A stretch of 48,609 nucleotides of DNA from Candidatus Fermentithermobacillaceae bacterium DTU015 (GTDB taxonomy: Bacteria > Bacillota > Sulfobacillia > Fermentithermobacillales > Fermentithermobacillaceae): NCBI GenBank assembly GCA_001513185.1, contig LFST01000051.1, positions 72,001 to 120,609 of the forward strand, given 5' to 3'. The notes under the pieces were generated by a model, which saw nothing but the letters and a program-made list of their open reading frames with translations, did no database searches and was not told where the DNA came from. The translations under genes were made by a program, and so were the position numbers. Positions 8,153 to 17,633 of the stretch are shown here, piece after piece (positions within the stretch are counted from its first letter, which is position 1; each line of letters opens with the position of its first letter).

Positions 8153-9085
8153 TCAAGTCTTAAGCCAATCATCGATCAAGCGCCGGGCTTCTTCTATAAG
8201 CTGACTTCGAGTTTTATGCTTGCCAAAGGGCAGCCAAATTATGCCTTCTTCTTTGGCAAACCATGTAAACTGTCTCTTTGCAAACCTCCTGGTATTTCTC
8301 TTCAAGATATCCTTGGTTTCCGCCTCCGTCGCCAATCCTTTGAGCATCCAGATTATCTCCTTGTAGCCCAGTCCTTGCATGCTGTTAAGCTCTTCTGAGT
8401 ATCCCATCTTCAACAGGTTTAGCACTTCCTCCACCAGGCCCCGCTCAAATTGCTCGTCCACTCTATCATCGATTTTTTCGTACAATTCTTTACGATCCCA
8501 TTGGATAGCCAGCATCAACGAATCATATATACGTTTCTTCTTGAGATATTTACGTTCAGAAATCGGCCGGTTTGTAGCCCGGTAGTACTCGATTGCCCGT
8601 ATAACCCGCTTCAGGTCATTAGGATGTAGGGTCTGGTACGACTCAGGATCGATATCCTTGAGCATCTCGTGGACTACAGCCGGCCCACGGCGTTCTGCCA
8701 GCACCTTAAGTTCCTGCCTCAGCTTTTGGTCGGGAGGAGCATCCCTAAGGGGAAAATCGTAAAGCAGCGCCCTTATGTAAAACCCGGTGCCCCCGACTAT
8801 GCACGGCAGCCGGCCCCTGCTTGTGATATCGGCCACGGCTTCTCTGGCAAGCATCTGGAACTCGCTCACGCTCCACGGCTCATCTGGATACTTTATGTCT
8901 ACCAGGTGGTGGGGCACCTGTTTCATCTGTTCCGGTGTGGCCTTGTCGGTACCGATATCCATGTAACGATATACCTGCATTGAATCGGCAGATATTATCT
9001 CAATCGGATAGATTTCAGCCAAATCCAACGCCAACCGGGATTTTCCCGAGGCAGTGGGGCCGGTGATAACGAGAACCTTAGTCAA
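8153..9085 (-). CDS. miaA: tRNA dimethylallyltransferase MiaA
   Basis: Transfers the dimethylallyl group to N6 of A37 in tRNAs reading UNN codons (i6A37), the substrate for MiaB, encoded about 4.5 kb upstream in the same direction. The P-loop is GPTASGKS at residues 9-16, with ISADSMQVYRYMDIGTDKAT and the GGTGFYI motif following. Length (310) is typical. The start codon is TTG; a GGGAG sits upstream at long spacing. It is codirectional with mutL and hfq. Confidence 0.96.
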   Translation of the reverse strand: MTKVLVITGPTASGKSRLALDLAEIYPIEIISADSMQVYRYMDIGTDKATPEQMKQVPHHLVDIKYPDEPWSVSEFQMLAREAVADITSRGRLPCIVGGTGFYIRALLYDFPLRDAPPDQKLRQELKVLAERRGPAVVHEMLKDIDPESYQTLHPNDLKRVIRAIEYYRATNRPISERKYLKKKRIYDSLMLAIQWDRKELYEKIDDRVDEQFERGLVEEVLNLLKMGYSEELNSMQGLGYKEIIWMLKGLATEAETKDILKRNTRRFAKRQFTWFAKEEGIIWLPFGKHKTRSQLIEEARRLIDDWLKT

Positions 9086-9159
9086 GCTTACCCGTACTCC
9101 CTCTCAAATGTCTCAATATCCTTGGCAAGTCCATTATATAGTATGGACACCTGCTCCAC

Positions 9160-10896
9160 CTAACGGCCGAAGAAGCCATTTAGCTCTGCTACCGGGATCT
9201 CATGCACCGTGGGCCTGCCATGAGGGCAAGTCCGGGCTTGGGGGTTGGCCCAGAGGGATCGTATTAGCGCCTGAGCTTCCTGTTTGGTCAGAGGCTGTTT
9301 GGCTTTGATAGATGCGTGACAAGCAGCGGTAGCTATCTGTGCCTGTGCTACCGCCCTGTCGGCGGACATTCCGCTTGTCCCTTGATACGCGGTACGCAAT
9401 ACCTCTTGGATGGCTGCTGCAGGAAGAGCTTGCCCTAAGATCAGCGGCACTTTGGTGACCATTACAGTCCTGGTGCCTATCGGCCTGCTTGAGAACCCTA
9501 CCTGCTCCAGCTCATCCCTATATTCCTCATAAAGGGCGGCTTCAGTTGGTTCAAGCTGGATTATCTCAGGGAGCAGCAGTTCCTGGCTGCCACTTGCCCC
9601 CTGGCACAGTGAGTGGTACGCAAGGCTTTCCGCAAGCGCATGCTGGTCGATTATAAGCAGGGATGTAGGCGTCTTTGCCACAAGATACATGTCTTGAAGC
9701 GAGCCCATATATTGCCACTCACATTCATCTGCACTGTCACTTAGCAGCTGAGGGCTTTTCTCATGCAACTTAAGCGGCTGTGTCTGCATCTTCTGGATGG
9801 TTTGGATGATCTCTTTCGGGGCTTCCGTCTTTGTCGGTAAAACATCAGCAGACCGATGCAAGCTAGCCCCTGTACCTGGTGGGCTTGCGCCTGGTTCACT
9901 TAAGTAGCCGGCCCGGGACAAGGCTTGTCTCACGCTTTGGCTGATCCTGCGCCTTATCTCAGTCTCGTTTCCGAATTTTATTTCCGCCTTGGTGGGGTGG
10001 ACGTTAACGTCTACGGAATCCGGCTTCAAGGTAAGTTCCAGCACCGCCACAGGATATGTCTTAGGAGGCAACAGGCCTGCATAAGCATGGTCCAGCGCCC
10101 ACCCAAGGGAAGTATTCTTCACCGGCCTGCGATTCACAGAAAAAACCTGCCTGTCCCTGCTCCGCCTGTACAGCCTGGGCAACCCGGCAAAACCACTAAT
10201 CCTTATGCCGCCGAAATCATTGGAGACTTCAACCATCGACTGGACCGTTTCCGGGCCAAAAATGTTTGCCAGTGCGTCTTGGAGCCCGTTGCCGGTGGTA
10301 TGGAGCACCACCCTTCCTTGGGAAGTGAGGGTAAAACTTATGTTGTGCCACGCAAGGGCGAGCCGCTCCACGGTATCAATAACTGCATTCCTCTCAGTGG
10401 CCTGAGATTTCAGGAATTTGAACCGGGCTGGGGTGTTAAAAAACAGGTCCGTGACTGTAATCGTGGTACCTTGGGGCAGCCCCTTTTGTGTGACTTCAGT
10501 AACCTCTCCGCCCTCCACATGTATGCTTGTACCTATTTCGCTTTCTCCCGCCTTAGTTTCTAGGGTCAATTTGGAGCATGACGCAATAGAGGGCAAGGCT
10601 TCTCCTCTAAAGCCAAGTGTCGCTATATTATCCAGGTCCTCTATTGAACTGATCTTTGATGTAGCAAACCGTTCCAGCGACAAGAGTGCATCTTCCCTGG
10701 TCATCCCCCTGCCATTGTCGCTTACCCTGATTAGTGTTATTCCCCCGTCAACTATCTCTATTGAAATCCTGTCAGCACCGGCATCGATGGAGTTTTCAAC
10801 CAACTCCTTTACGACAGAAGCAGGGCGCTCTATCACTTCCCCTGCAGCTATCTGGCTTGAAAGCAAAGGATCCAGTTTCTTTATAATAGGAGTCAT
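9160..10896 (-). CDS. mutL: DNA mismatch repair protein MutL
   Basis: Mismatch repair matchmaker with GHKL ATPase. N-terminal motifs include ELVENSIDAGA, DNGRGM and GFRGEAL. The C-terminal domain carries DQHALAE (about residue 416), ACHASIKA and CPHGRP (about residue 556), the signatures of a MutL nicking endonuclease. In the first motif the usual final glutamate position appears to be His. The ATG at 10896 overlaps the mutS TGA as ATGA, with AGGGTGAT inside the end of mutS, so translation is probably coupled. Length is 578 residues, slightly short for Bacillota, mostly in the linker. Confidence 0.96.
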   Translation of the reverse strand: MTPIIKKLDPLLSSQIAAGEVIERPASVVKELVENSIDAGADRISIEIVDGGITLIRVSDNGRGMTREDALLSLERFATSKISSIEDLDNIATLGFRGEALPSIASCSKLTLETKAGESEIGTSIHVEGGEVTEVTQKGLPQGTTITVTDLFFNTPARFKFLKSQATERNAVIDTVERLALAWHNISFTLTSQGRVVLHTTGNGLQDALANIFGPETVQSMVEVSNDFGGIRISGFAGLPRLYRRSRDRQVFSVNRRPVKNTSLGWALDHAYAGLLPPKTYPVAVLELTLKPDSVDVNVHPTKAEIKFGNETEIRRRISQSVRQALSRAGYLSEPGASPPGTGASLHRSADVLPTKTEAPKEIIQTIQKMQTQPLKLHEKSPQLLSDSADECEWQYMGSLQDMYLVAKTPTSLLIIDQHALAESLAYHSLCQGASGSQELLLPEIIQLEPTEAALYEEYRDELEQVGFSSRPIGTRTVMVTKVPLILGQALPAAAIQEVLRTAYQGTSGMSADRAVAQAQIATAACHASIKAKQPLTKQEAQALIRSLWANPQARTCPHGRPTVHEIPVAELNGFFGR

Positions 10897-13589
10897 CAAG
10901 AATCACCCTGTTCGCCGCGTAGTTCCCGGGTAAGCATATATAACAACTCCAAAGCTTGGAAAGGAGTCACGTGGTTGATATCCAGGGACTCAAGCTTGGA
11001 TATCACGGCACGGTGGCTTTCTGGCACAACTTCCTCAGCTTGAGGGCCCGGGGCACCGAAAAGCACGTGTTGGCCTTCTGGCACGTACATAGACCCGAGG
11101 TTCCTGGAAGCCACGTTACCTAGAATGCCCTTGGCTGACCCGCCTTTGCGGGCCTCAGTTTCAAGGGCGTGGAGGATCTCCCTGGCACGGGCAATCACAC
11201 TGTCAGGCAGCCCTGCCATACGGGCCACGTCGATCCCGAAACTACCTTCTGCTACCCCTTTCTTGACTTTCCTGAGGAACACGATATCGTCGCCGGACCG
11301 CTTTACCGTTACGTGGTAATTGGCTATCCCCGGCTTTAGGTCGGAAAGCAGGGTGAGTTCTCGGTAGTGGGTAGCCACCAGCCCCCTTGCCCCTAAACTG
11401 CTTTGGTCCGCCAAGAACTCCACTACAGCCCACGCAACGGACAGCCCATCGAAGGTGCTGGTCCCCCTACCGATTTCGTCAAGGATCACAAGGCTCCGGG
11501 AGGTGGCATTGCGCAAAATCCTCGCCACTTCGTTCATCTCGACCATGAAAGTAGACTGGCCCATGACCAGATCATCATACGCACCCACCCTGGCAAAAAT
11601 CCTGTCCACGACTGAAACGGTGCACGATTTACACGGGACAAACGACCCCATTTGAGCCATGAGCACTATAAGCGCGGCTTGCCGACAGTAGGTTGACTTG
11701 CCACCCATATTAGGCCCGGTGACAATCAGAACCCTCTGGGCTTCGTCAAGCACCAAATCGTTGGGCACAAACCTTCCAGGGGGAAGCACCCTTTCTAATA
11801 CCGGATGCCGCCCTTCTTTGATGATGATCGGCCCATCGCCGGTAACCTCAGGCCTCACATAGCCGTACAGGGACGCCGCTTCAGCCAAGCTGCAGAGTAC
11901 ATCCAGCTGGGCAATGGCAGCAGCCGTGTACTGCAGCCTCCTTATGTGGGATTCCACAAAATCACGCAGTTCGCAGAACAGCCTGTACTCTTCCTTAAAC
12001 AACCTTTCTTCGGCGCCTAGAATCGCGGCTTCTTTATCTTTAAGTTCAGGGGTGATAAACCTTTCCGCGGAAACCAGGGTCTGCTTGCGTATGTAATCGT
12101 CGGGCACCAGACTCAGGTTGGGCTTGGTAACCTCTATGTAGTACCCGAAGACCTTGTTGTATCCCACCTTGAGTGATTTTATGCCCGTCCTCTCCCGCTC
12201 TTTGGCTTCAAACTGGATGAGCCAGTGTTTGCCCCCGGTAGCCAGCTCCCTCAACTCATCCACTTGAGGGCTGTATCCTGACCTGATTATTCCGCCCTCA
12301 GTCACGGATATAGGGGGATCGTCGACGATGGCTGCACGTATTGCCCCGGCTACTTCGGGCACTTCGTCGAGGCTGCTGTGGATGCGCTGGAGCAAACGAG
12401 ATGAAGCCCCTGCAATCTGTTGCTTCAGGCGAGGCACCTGTTCCAGAGAAGCCGCAATGGCATTGAGGTCCCGGGCGTTGCATGACTTGTACGAAATCCT
12501 CGCCACCAGCCGCTCCAAGTCCTTAATGCCTGAAAGGGAGGCCCGCAAGGTATTCCTCAAGGAAGCATTCCCGTAGATTTCATCTACTGCATCTACCCTC
12601 TCCTCTATCGCAGCAGGATCTTTCAGCGGGCGCTCTATCCATTTCTTGAGCAACCTAGACCCCATGGTGGTACAGCACTTGTCCAACACCCAAGCAAGGG
12701 AACCGTACGTCTCACCCTGGAGACGCCTGGTAAGTTCGAGGTTTCTCCTGGTGGCATGATCAAGTTCCACAAAAGCTTCATCTAAATACAGGTTAGGCTT
12801 TCTTAAATGGCTAAGCTCAGTCATCTGGGTGGCGTCCACGTACGCCATAAGACCTGAAAGCGCCATGTATGCCGGACCGGGCAAGCCGCTAAGTTCCCAC
12901 TCATCCTCAAACAACCCCCTGTATTTGCCGGGGTTGAACTCATCATCGGGCAGGAAGCTCACAAGAACCCCAGGCAGGTTCTTACGTGCAGCTTGAACCA
13001 CGCTTGTCCCCTCAAGGCTTAAAGGAAACACGCATTCTTTGGGAAGCAGACGGGTAAGCTCGTCTGCCACGCTGTTTAACTGGAGATTTGAGCCATCCGG
13101 CGATGTTTCAGGGTCAAACCATGCCAGGAGCACTTCCCCCGTGGACAAATCAGCCGAACACAGCCCTACGGCTCCCACAAGCTCTCGGCCACGGTATTGG
13201 GCATAGACCACAGATAAGTAGTTGGGCGCGGCATCCTCTGCCCCCTCCCAGTAGGTCCCGGGGGTTATGACCCTGACCACATCGCGTCTGACAAGGCCTT
13301 TTGCCTCGGATGGGTCTTCTACCTGCTCGCATATGGCAACCTTGTAGCCCTTGGACACCAGGGTTTTTATATATTCATCCACCGAGTGGTGAGGCACGCC
13401 GCACATAGGTATCGGCTGGCCTTTGAGGGTTCCCCGGCTGGTAAGCGCAATTCCCAGTTCCTTGGAACCTATCTTGGCATCATCGAAGAAAAGCTCATAG
13501 AAGTCGCCTAGCCTAAAGAAGAGCAAACAATCCTGGTACTGTGCCTTCAATGATTCATACTGGCGTATCATTGGAGTTTTACCCGACAA
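10896..13589 (-). CDS. mutS: DNA mismatch repair protein MutS
   Basis: Mismatch-recognition ATPase. The mismatch-binding domain carries the Phe-x-Glu motif in FFRLGDFYELFFDDA near the N-terminus. The ATPase has Walker A GPNMGGKST (about residue 625) and the DEIGRGTSTFDG segment. The start is TTG with GGAGG 8 nt upstream; length 897 is within the family range. It begins 15 bp after miaB and overlaps mutL at its end. Confidence 0.98.
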   Translation of the reverse strand: MSGKTPMIRQYESLKAQYQDCLLFFRLGDFYELFFDDAKIGSKELGIALTSRGTLKGQPIPMCGVPHHSVDEYIKTLVSKGYKVAICEQVEDPSEAKGLVRRDVVRVITPGTYWEGAEDAAPNYLSVVYAQYRGRELVGAVGLCSADLSTGEVLLAWFDPETSPDGSNLQLNSVADELTRLLPKECVFPLSLEGTSVVQAARKNLPGVLVSFLPDDEFNPGKYRGLFEDEWELSGLPGPAYMALSGLMAYVDATQMTELSHLRKPNLYLDEAFVELDHATRRNLELTRRLQGETYGSLAWVLDKCCTTMGSRLLKKWIERPLKDPAAIEERVDAVDEIYGNASLRNTLRASLSGIKDLERLVARISYKSCNARDLNAIAASLEQVPRLKQQIAGASSRLLQRIHSSLDEVPEVAGAIRAAIVDDPPISVTEGGIIRSGYSPQVDELRELATGGKHWLIQFEAKERERTGIKSLKVGYNKVFGYYIEVTKPNLSLVPDDYIRKQTLVSAERFITPELKDKEAAILGAEERLFKEEYRLFCELRDFVESHIRRLQYTAAAIAQLDVLCSLAEAASLYGYVRPEVTGDGPIIIKEGRHPVLERVLPPGRFVPNDLVLDEAQRVLIVTGPNMGGKSTYCRQAALIVLMAQMGSFVPCKSCTVSVVDRIFARVGAYDDLVMGQSTFMVEMNEVARILRNATSRSLVILDEIGRGTSTFDGLSVAWAVVEFLADQSSLGARGLVATHYRELTLLSDLKPGIANYHVTVKRSGDDIVFLRKVKKGVAEGSFGIDVARMAGLPDSVIARAREILHALETEARKGGSAKGILGNVASRNLGSMYVPEGQHVLFGAPGPQAEEVVPESHRAVISKLESLDINHVTPFQALELLYMLTRELRGEQGDS

Positions 13590-13604
13590 TAACCCTACCT
13601 CCGG

Positions 13605-15005
13605 TTATAAGCTCTTGTGCTGGCCGGCTTGGGCTAGGGGGCCTTTGAGGTGCCACGTGCCGGCTTCCTCTATCATCACATTCACCAGGTCCCCTGGCTT
13701 GGGGCCCTTGGTGGTACATACCACAAGCTTGTTGGTCCGGGTGCGTCCCCGGAAATACTCTGGATTCCTAAGATCAGGCTCTTCAATCAGCACCTCTTGC
13801 ACGGTGCCGACAAGGGCATTGTTGATTTCCTGGGTGATTTCATTCTGAACCTTCACAAGTTCCTGGAGCCTATCTGATTTGACTTTCCGAGGAAGCTGAT
13901 TAGCCATCCTGGCGGCAGCCGTACCTGCCCTGGGAGAATATATGAACGTAAACGCCCCGTCCAATCTGACTTGCTCGAGCAAATCCAGGGTATCTTGAAA
14001 ATCTTGGTCAGTCTCTCCTGGGAATCCCACGATAATGTCGGTGGTCACGGAAGCGCCGGGGATTTGCTCTTTGATGTAATAGACCAGCTCCATGTACTGT
14101 TCCCTAGTATACCCCCGGTGCATGAGCTTGAGGATGCGATTGCTGCCCGATTGGAGGGGCAGATGGAAATGCTCGCAAATATGCTTTGATTGCTTTATCG
14201 TATCCACCATTTCCTTGGTGAAATCCCTGGGATGGGACGTGGCATAGCGTATCCTTTGGATTCCAGGGATCTGGTCGATGCTTTCCAGCAGCTGGACGAA
14301 CCCTATGCCGTTATCCAGGTCCAAGCCATAGGCATTTACGTTTTGCCCCAAAAGGTGTATCTCGATGTATCCCTGCCGCACAAGCGCTTCTACTTCTTCC
14401 ATGATGAACCTGGGCTCTCGGGATACCTGTGGCCCTCTCACAAAAGGCACGATGCAATACGAACAGAAGTTATCGCAGCCGTACATTATGGTAACATAGG
14501 CACTTACACCGGGCACTTTGACCCTGGGAAGTTCTTCTGGAAGCATCTGCGTGGACTCGGTCCTACGGGCTTCAGTCCTGCTGGGCGAAACCGCAGTGAG
14601 CAGTTTTACAGATGGCCTATTGAGTGCCTCGAGCACCAGTTCCGGGATCTTGTGGATGTGGCCTGGGCCGACCGCTACATTCACGTAAGGAGCCTTCGCC
14701 CTTATCCGTTCTACGGTCTGGGGTAGCTGGGCCATGCACCCGGCCAACACTAGCACCGGCGCCTTGCCGTCTCTGCGTTCAAACGCCAGTTGGCCTAACC
14801 TGCTCCATACCTTGTCTTCGGCAGACTGCCTCACCGCGCAGGTATTCACCACTACCACGTCTGCGTCCAGGGCATCTTGAGCCTGGGAAAATCCGGCTTG
14901 TTCCAGCAAGCCGCCTATGGTCTCAGAGTCCCTGACGTTCATCTGGCATCCGAAAGTTTCTATAAAGTAAGTAAGGTTATGGTTGCTCATATCAGGTACA
15001 TACAC
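13605..15005 (-). CDS. miaB: tRNA-2-methylthio-N6-dimethylallyladenosine synthase MiaB
   Basis: Radical-SAM methylthiotransferase that converts i6A37 to ms2i6A37 in tRNA. The N-terminal domain has three cluster cysteines (Cys20, Cys56, Cys90). The radical-SAM motif CDNFCSYC gives Cys177, Cys181 and Cys184. A C-terminal TRAM region binds tRNA. GGGGAG lies 3 nt before ATG 15005, rather close; an internal ATG at 14990 is possible. It precedes mutS by 15 bp and follows thiI by 67 bp. Confidence 0.96.
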   Translation of the reverse strand: MYVPDMSNHNLTYFIETFGCQMNVRDSETIGGLLEQAGFSQAQDALDADVVVVNTCAVRQSAEDKVWSRLGQLAFERRDGKAPVLVLAGCMAQLPQTVERIRAKAPYVNVAVGPGHIHKIPELVLEALNRPSVKLLTAVSPSRTEARRTESTQMLPEELPRVKVPGVSAYVTIMYGCDNFCSYCIVPFVRGPQVSREPRFIMEEVEALVRQGYIEIHLLGQNVNAYGLDLDNGIGFVQLLESIDQIPGIQRIRYATSHPRDFTKEMVDTIKQSKHICEHFHLPLQSGSNRILKLMHRGYTREQYMELVYYIKEQIPGASVTTDIIVGFPGETDQDFQDTLDLLEQVRLDGAFTFIYSPRAGTAAARMANQLPRKVKSDRLQELVKVQNEITQEINNALVGTVQEVLIEEPDLRNPEYFRGRTRTNKLVVCTTKGPKPGDLVNVMIEEAGTWHLKGPLAQAGQHKSL

Positions 15006-15072
15006 TCCCCAAGGTTTCTACCCTCATATTATAGTTGTGTCTAAGCCACCGTACAAATGTCCGGGGCAGCAG

Positions 15073-16260
15073 CTACCCCAGATCAACCACTTGGGTGCTC
15101 ATGGCGCACTCCTGGGCAAGTCCTTCGACGTCGAGGAGCTCTTCGGCCTTCTCAGCAGCATCCAGCCGTGGTCTGGTCACAGGGTGCTTTGGCACAAACA
15201 CCGAACAGCAGTCTTCATAAGGTAATATGGATATGTCGTAAGTGCCGATCTGTTGTGCCAGGCGTACCGTCTCAACCTTGTCGAAACACAAAAGCGGCCT
15301 CAGCACGGGATAGTCAGAAACCTTTTCGATTACACGCAGGCTCTCAAGCGTTTGGCTTGCAACTTGTCCAAGGTTATCCCCGGTAAAGATAGCCAGCCCT
15401 CCCTGCTTGTGGCATATTATAGAAGCCACCCTCATCATCATCCGCCTCATGATTATAACCCGGTACTTCTCGGGACACTTGTCCATGATCTCAGTCTGGA
15501 TCTTGGTAAACGGCGCCACAAGCAGCCTCATGTCCGGGCTGTACCGCCTTAAAGCTTTGCAGATGTCTACTACCTTGTCTCTGGACCTGATGCCCGTGAT
15601 AGGATAACTCCAGAAGTGCAGGGCATCTACGGCAACTCCCCGCTTCAGGGCAAGGTAGCCGGCCACAGGACTGTCGATTCCCCCTGAAAGGAGCAGGATT
15701 CCTTTGCCCGAAGTACCTACAGGCAAGCCCCCGGGGCCTTCTACCTGGCCCCTGTAGATATACGTGCGCTCCGACCTGATTTCGATGATGAGGTGGACAG
15801 CCGGCTTGTGTACATCTACAGTGAGCCCGGACACGTTCCGGAGGACCGCTGCCCCAACTGCCTGATTCACCTCAGGCGACGTAAGAGGGAAACTCTTATC
15901 CGCCCGCCTTGTGTCTACTTTGAAGCTCACGGGAGGAGTGAATTCTGCCTTAGCCAGCTCCATCCCGTAGACGGCCGCTTGCTTGATTGCATCTAGATCG
16001 CTGTCTACCGCCAACCCCGGACTGATTGCTACAATACCGGGCACGCGGGACAGTACATCGAGATACTGTTTCTCCAGCTCTTCGCTTTCCAGGCCTGTAA
16101 CGTAGAACCTGCCGTGGGACGTGGACACCTTCTCCCGCGCATCCTCATCCAAGACAGACAGGGCCTTTACTACGTTCTGCTTGAGTTTGTCCTCAAATTG
16201 CCGCCTGTTCCGCCCTTTGAGGCCTATTTCACCGTACCGGATAAGCAACACTCTTTCCAT
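15073..16260 (-). CDS. thiI: tRNA 4-thiouridine synthase ThiI
   Basis: Sulfurtransferase that makes s4U8 in tRNA and can contribute to thiamine thiazole synthesis. It has an N-terminal ferredoxin-like/THUMP region (about 1-170) and a PP-loop ATPase domain with SGGIDSP (about residue 194). At 395 residues it is the short form without a rhodanese domain, as in other Bacillota, where a dedicated cysteine desulfurase hands over sulfur. The iscS-like gene lies 18 bp upstream, matching that arrangement. The start follows AAAGGAG. Confidence 0.96.
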   Translation of the reverse strand: MERVLLIRYGEIGLKGRNRRQFEDKLKQNVVKALSVLDEDAREKVSTSHGRFYVTGLESEELEKQYLDVLSRVPGIVAISPGLAVDSDLDAIKQAAVYGMELAKAEFTPPVSFKVDTRRADKSFPLTSPEVNQAVGAAVLRNVSGLTVDVHKPAVHLIIEIRSERTYIYRGQVEGPGGLPVGTSGKGILLLSGGIDSPVAGYLALKRGVAVDALHFWSYPITGIRSRDKVVDICKALRRYSPDMRLLVAPFTKIQTEIMDKCPEKYRVIIMRRMMMRVASIICHKQGGLAIFTGDNLGQVASQTLESLRVIEKVSDYPVLRPLLCFDKVETVRLAQQIGTYDISILPYEDCCSVFVPKHPVTRPRLDAAEKAEELLDVEGLAQECAMSTQVVDLG

Positions 16261-16278
16261 GTTCCATGCTCCTTTAAC

Positions 16279-17460
16279 CTAAGTTGACCTCCTGCGCCAT
16301 GGCGCAAGCTGCTTAAGCGCGTCTGCCAAGGCTGATACGGTAGTGTCCACATCCTCAACAGTAGTGAACACAGACATGGAAAACCTGATGGCAGACAGCG
16401 CCTCATCTTGCCCCATGCCTAGCGCCAGGATCACCGGGCTTGGTTTGCTCTTCCGGGAAGAACACGCAGAACCTGTAGACACGAACACGTTGCGCTGTTC
16501 CAAAGCATTGACAATGGTCTCACCCCGAAATCCCGGAAACGAGAAATTGACGATGTGGGGCGCGGCTTTGTCTGGCTCAGGGCTATTAAGCACGGCATCA
16601 GGTACTGCCTCCAAAATCCCGCTGACAAGCCGTTGTCTCAACTCGTATAGCTTCCGTCTTGCCTCACGCCCGAACTGAGCCCACATGTCACACGCCAGCC
16701 CAAACCCTACGATACCCGGCACATTTTCAGTGCCGGAACGTAACCCCTGTTCCTGGCCTCCGCCGAAAAGCAAGGGATACATGGGCACGCCCTTCTTGAT
16801 GTAAAGCGCGCCTACGCCCTTGGGGCCGTGTATCTTATGGGCACTGATGCTCAACAGATCTACACCCCATTTGTCTACATCGATATCCATCCGGGCAAAC
16901 CCCTGGACGGCATCTACGTGAAATCTGGGGCGCCTTGGGCCCAGCTTTGCAAGGCCGGCCCCTATCTCCGCGCATGGCTCGATGGAACCGATTTCATTTT
17001 GGACCAGGATAACCGATACCAGGCAGGTATCATCTTCTACCAATGACAGCACCTCATCGGGATCTACCCTTCCATCCCTGCCGACAGGAACCACTGACAC
17101 TCTGTAACCTAGCTGCTCTAAGTACTCGGTCGTAGCCAAGACCGACGGGTGCTCTACAGCCGAAGTAATCACGTGCTTGTACCTTGGCCCCGCTGACCTT
17201 ATGCTCCCGAAGATAGCCCAGTTGTTGGATTCAGTTCCCCCTGAGGTGAAATATATCTCGTCTTCTGCGGCTCCTATTAGCGCCGCCACAGACCTCCTGG
17301 CTTTGCTAACCAGTTTCTCAGCTTCATAACCCATCCTGTGAAGGGACGACGGATTGCCAAACTGTTCTGCATAAACGGTTTTCATGGCGTCTATAACTTC
17401 AGGAAAAGGCCTGGTAGTGGCCGAATTATCCATGTAGACCGGTGCCGCGCTCGTGCTCAA
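16279..17460 (-). CDS. Cysteine desulfurase (NifS/IscS family)
   Basis: PLP enzyme that takes sulfur from cysteine as a protein persulfide. The PLP lysine is in SAHKIHGPKG (Lys209) and the active cysteine in STGSACSSRK (Cys333), both numbered from TTG 17460. That TTG has GGAGGT 6 nt upstream; a GTG at 17499 and an ATG at 17466 are in frame but poorly placed. It lies directly upstream of thiI in the same direction, so it most likely feeds ThiI (like NifZ in B. subtilis). No iscU follows, so a general Fe-S assembly role is less favoured. Confidence 0.93.
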   Translation of the reverse strand: MSTSAAPVYMDNSATTRPFPEVIDAMKTVYAEQFGNPSSLHRMGYEAEKLVSKARRSVAALIGAAEDEIYFTSGGTESNNWAIFGSIRSAGPRYKHVITSAVEHPSVLATTEYLEQLGYRVSVVPVGRDGRVDPDEVLSLVEDDTCLVSVILVQNEIGSIEPCAEIGAGLAKLGPRRPRFHVDAVQGFARMDIDVDKWGVDLLSISAHKIHGPKGVGALYIKKGVPMYPLLFGGGQEQGLRSGTENVPGIVGFGLACDMWAQFGREARRKLYELRQRLVSGILEAVPDAVLNSPEPDKAAPHIVNFSFPGFRGETIVNALEQRNVFVSTGSACSSRKSKPSPVILALGMGQDEALSAIRFSMSVFTTVEDVDTTVSALADALKQLAPWRRRST

Positions 17461-17633
17461 GACCATACCTCCATCAATCAACGGGTTTTGTGCCTTCACT
17501 TCATATTATCTTCTTTTGGCTCCGCCCTCACACCATATATTACGATACATTCTAACCGCCCCCTCTTCTACTGTCGCAGGGCTGTATGTACAATAATATA
17601 GCTAACGGCACAACGTATGGCGGAGTGGGAGAC

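Noticed and set aside
9925-10563. 212-codon forward frame opposite mutL
   Set aside because: Antisense to the conserved GHKL ATPase region of mutL.
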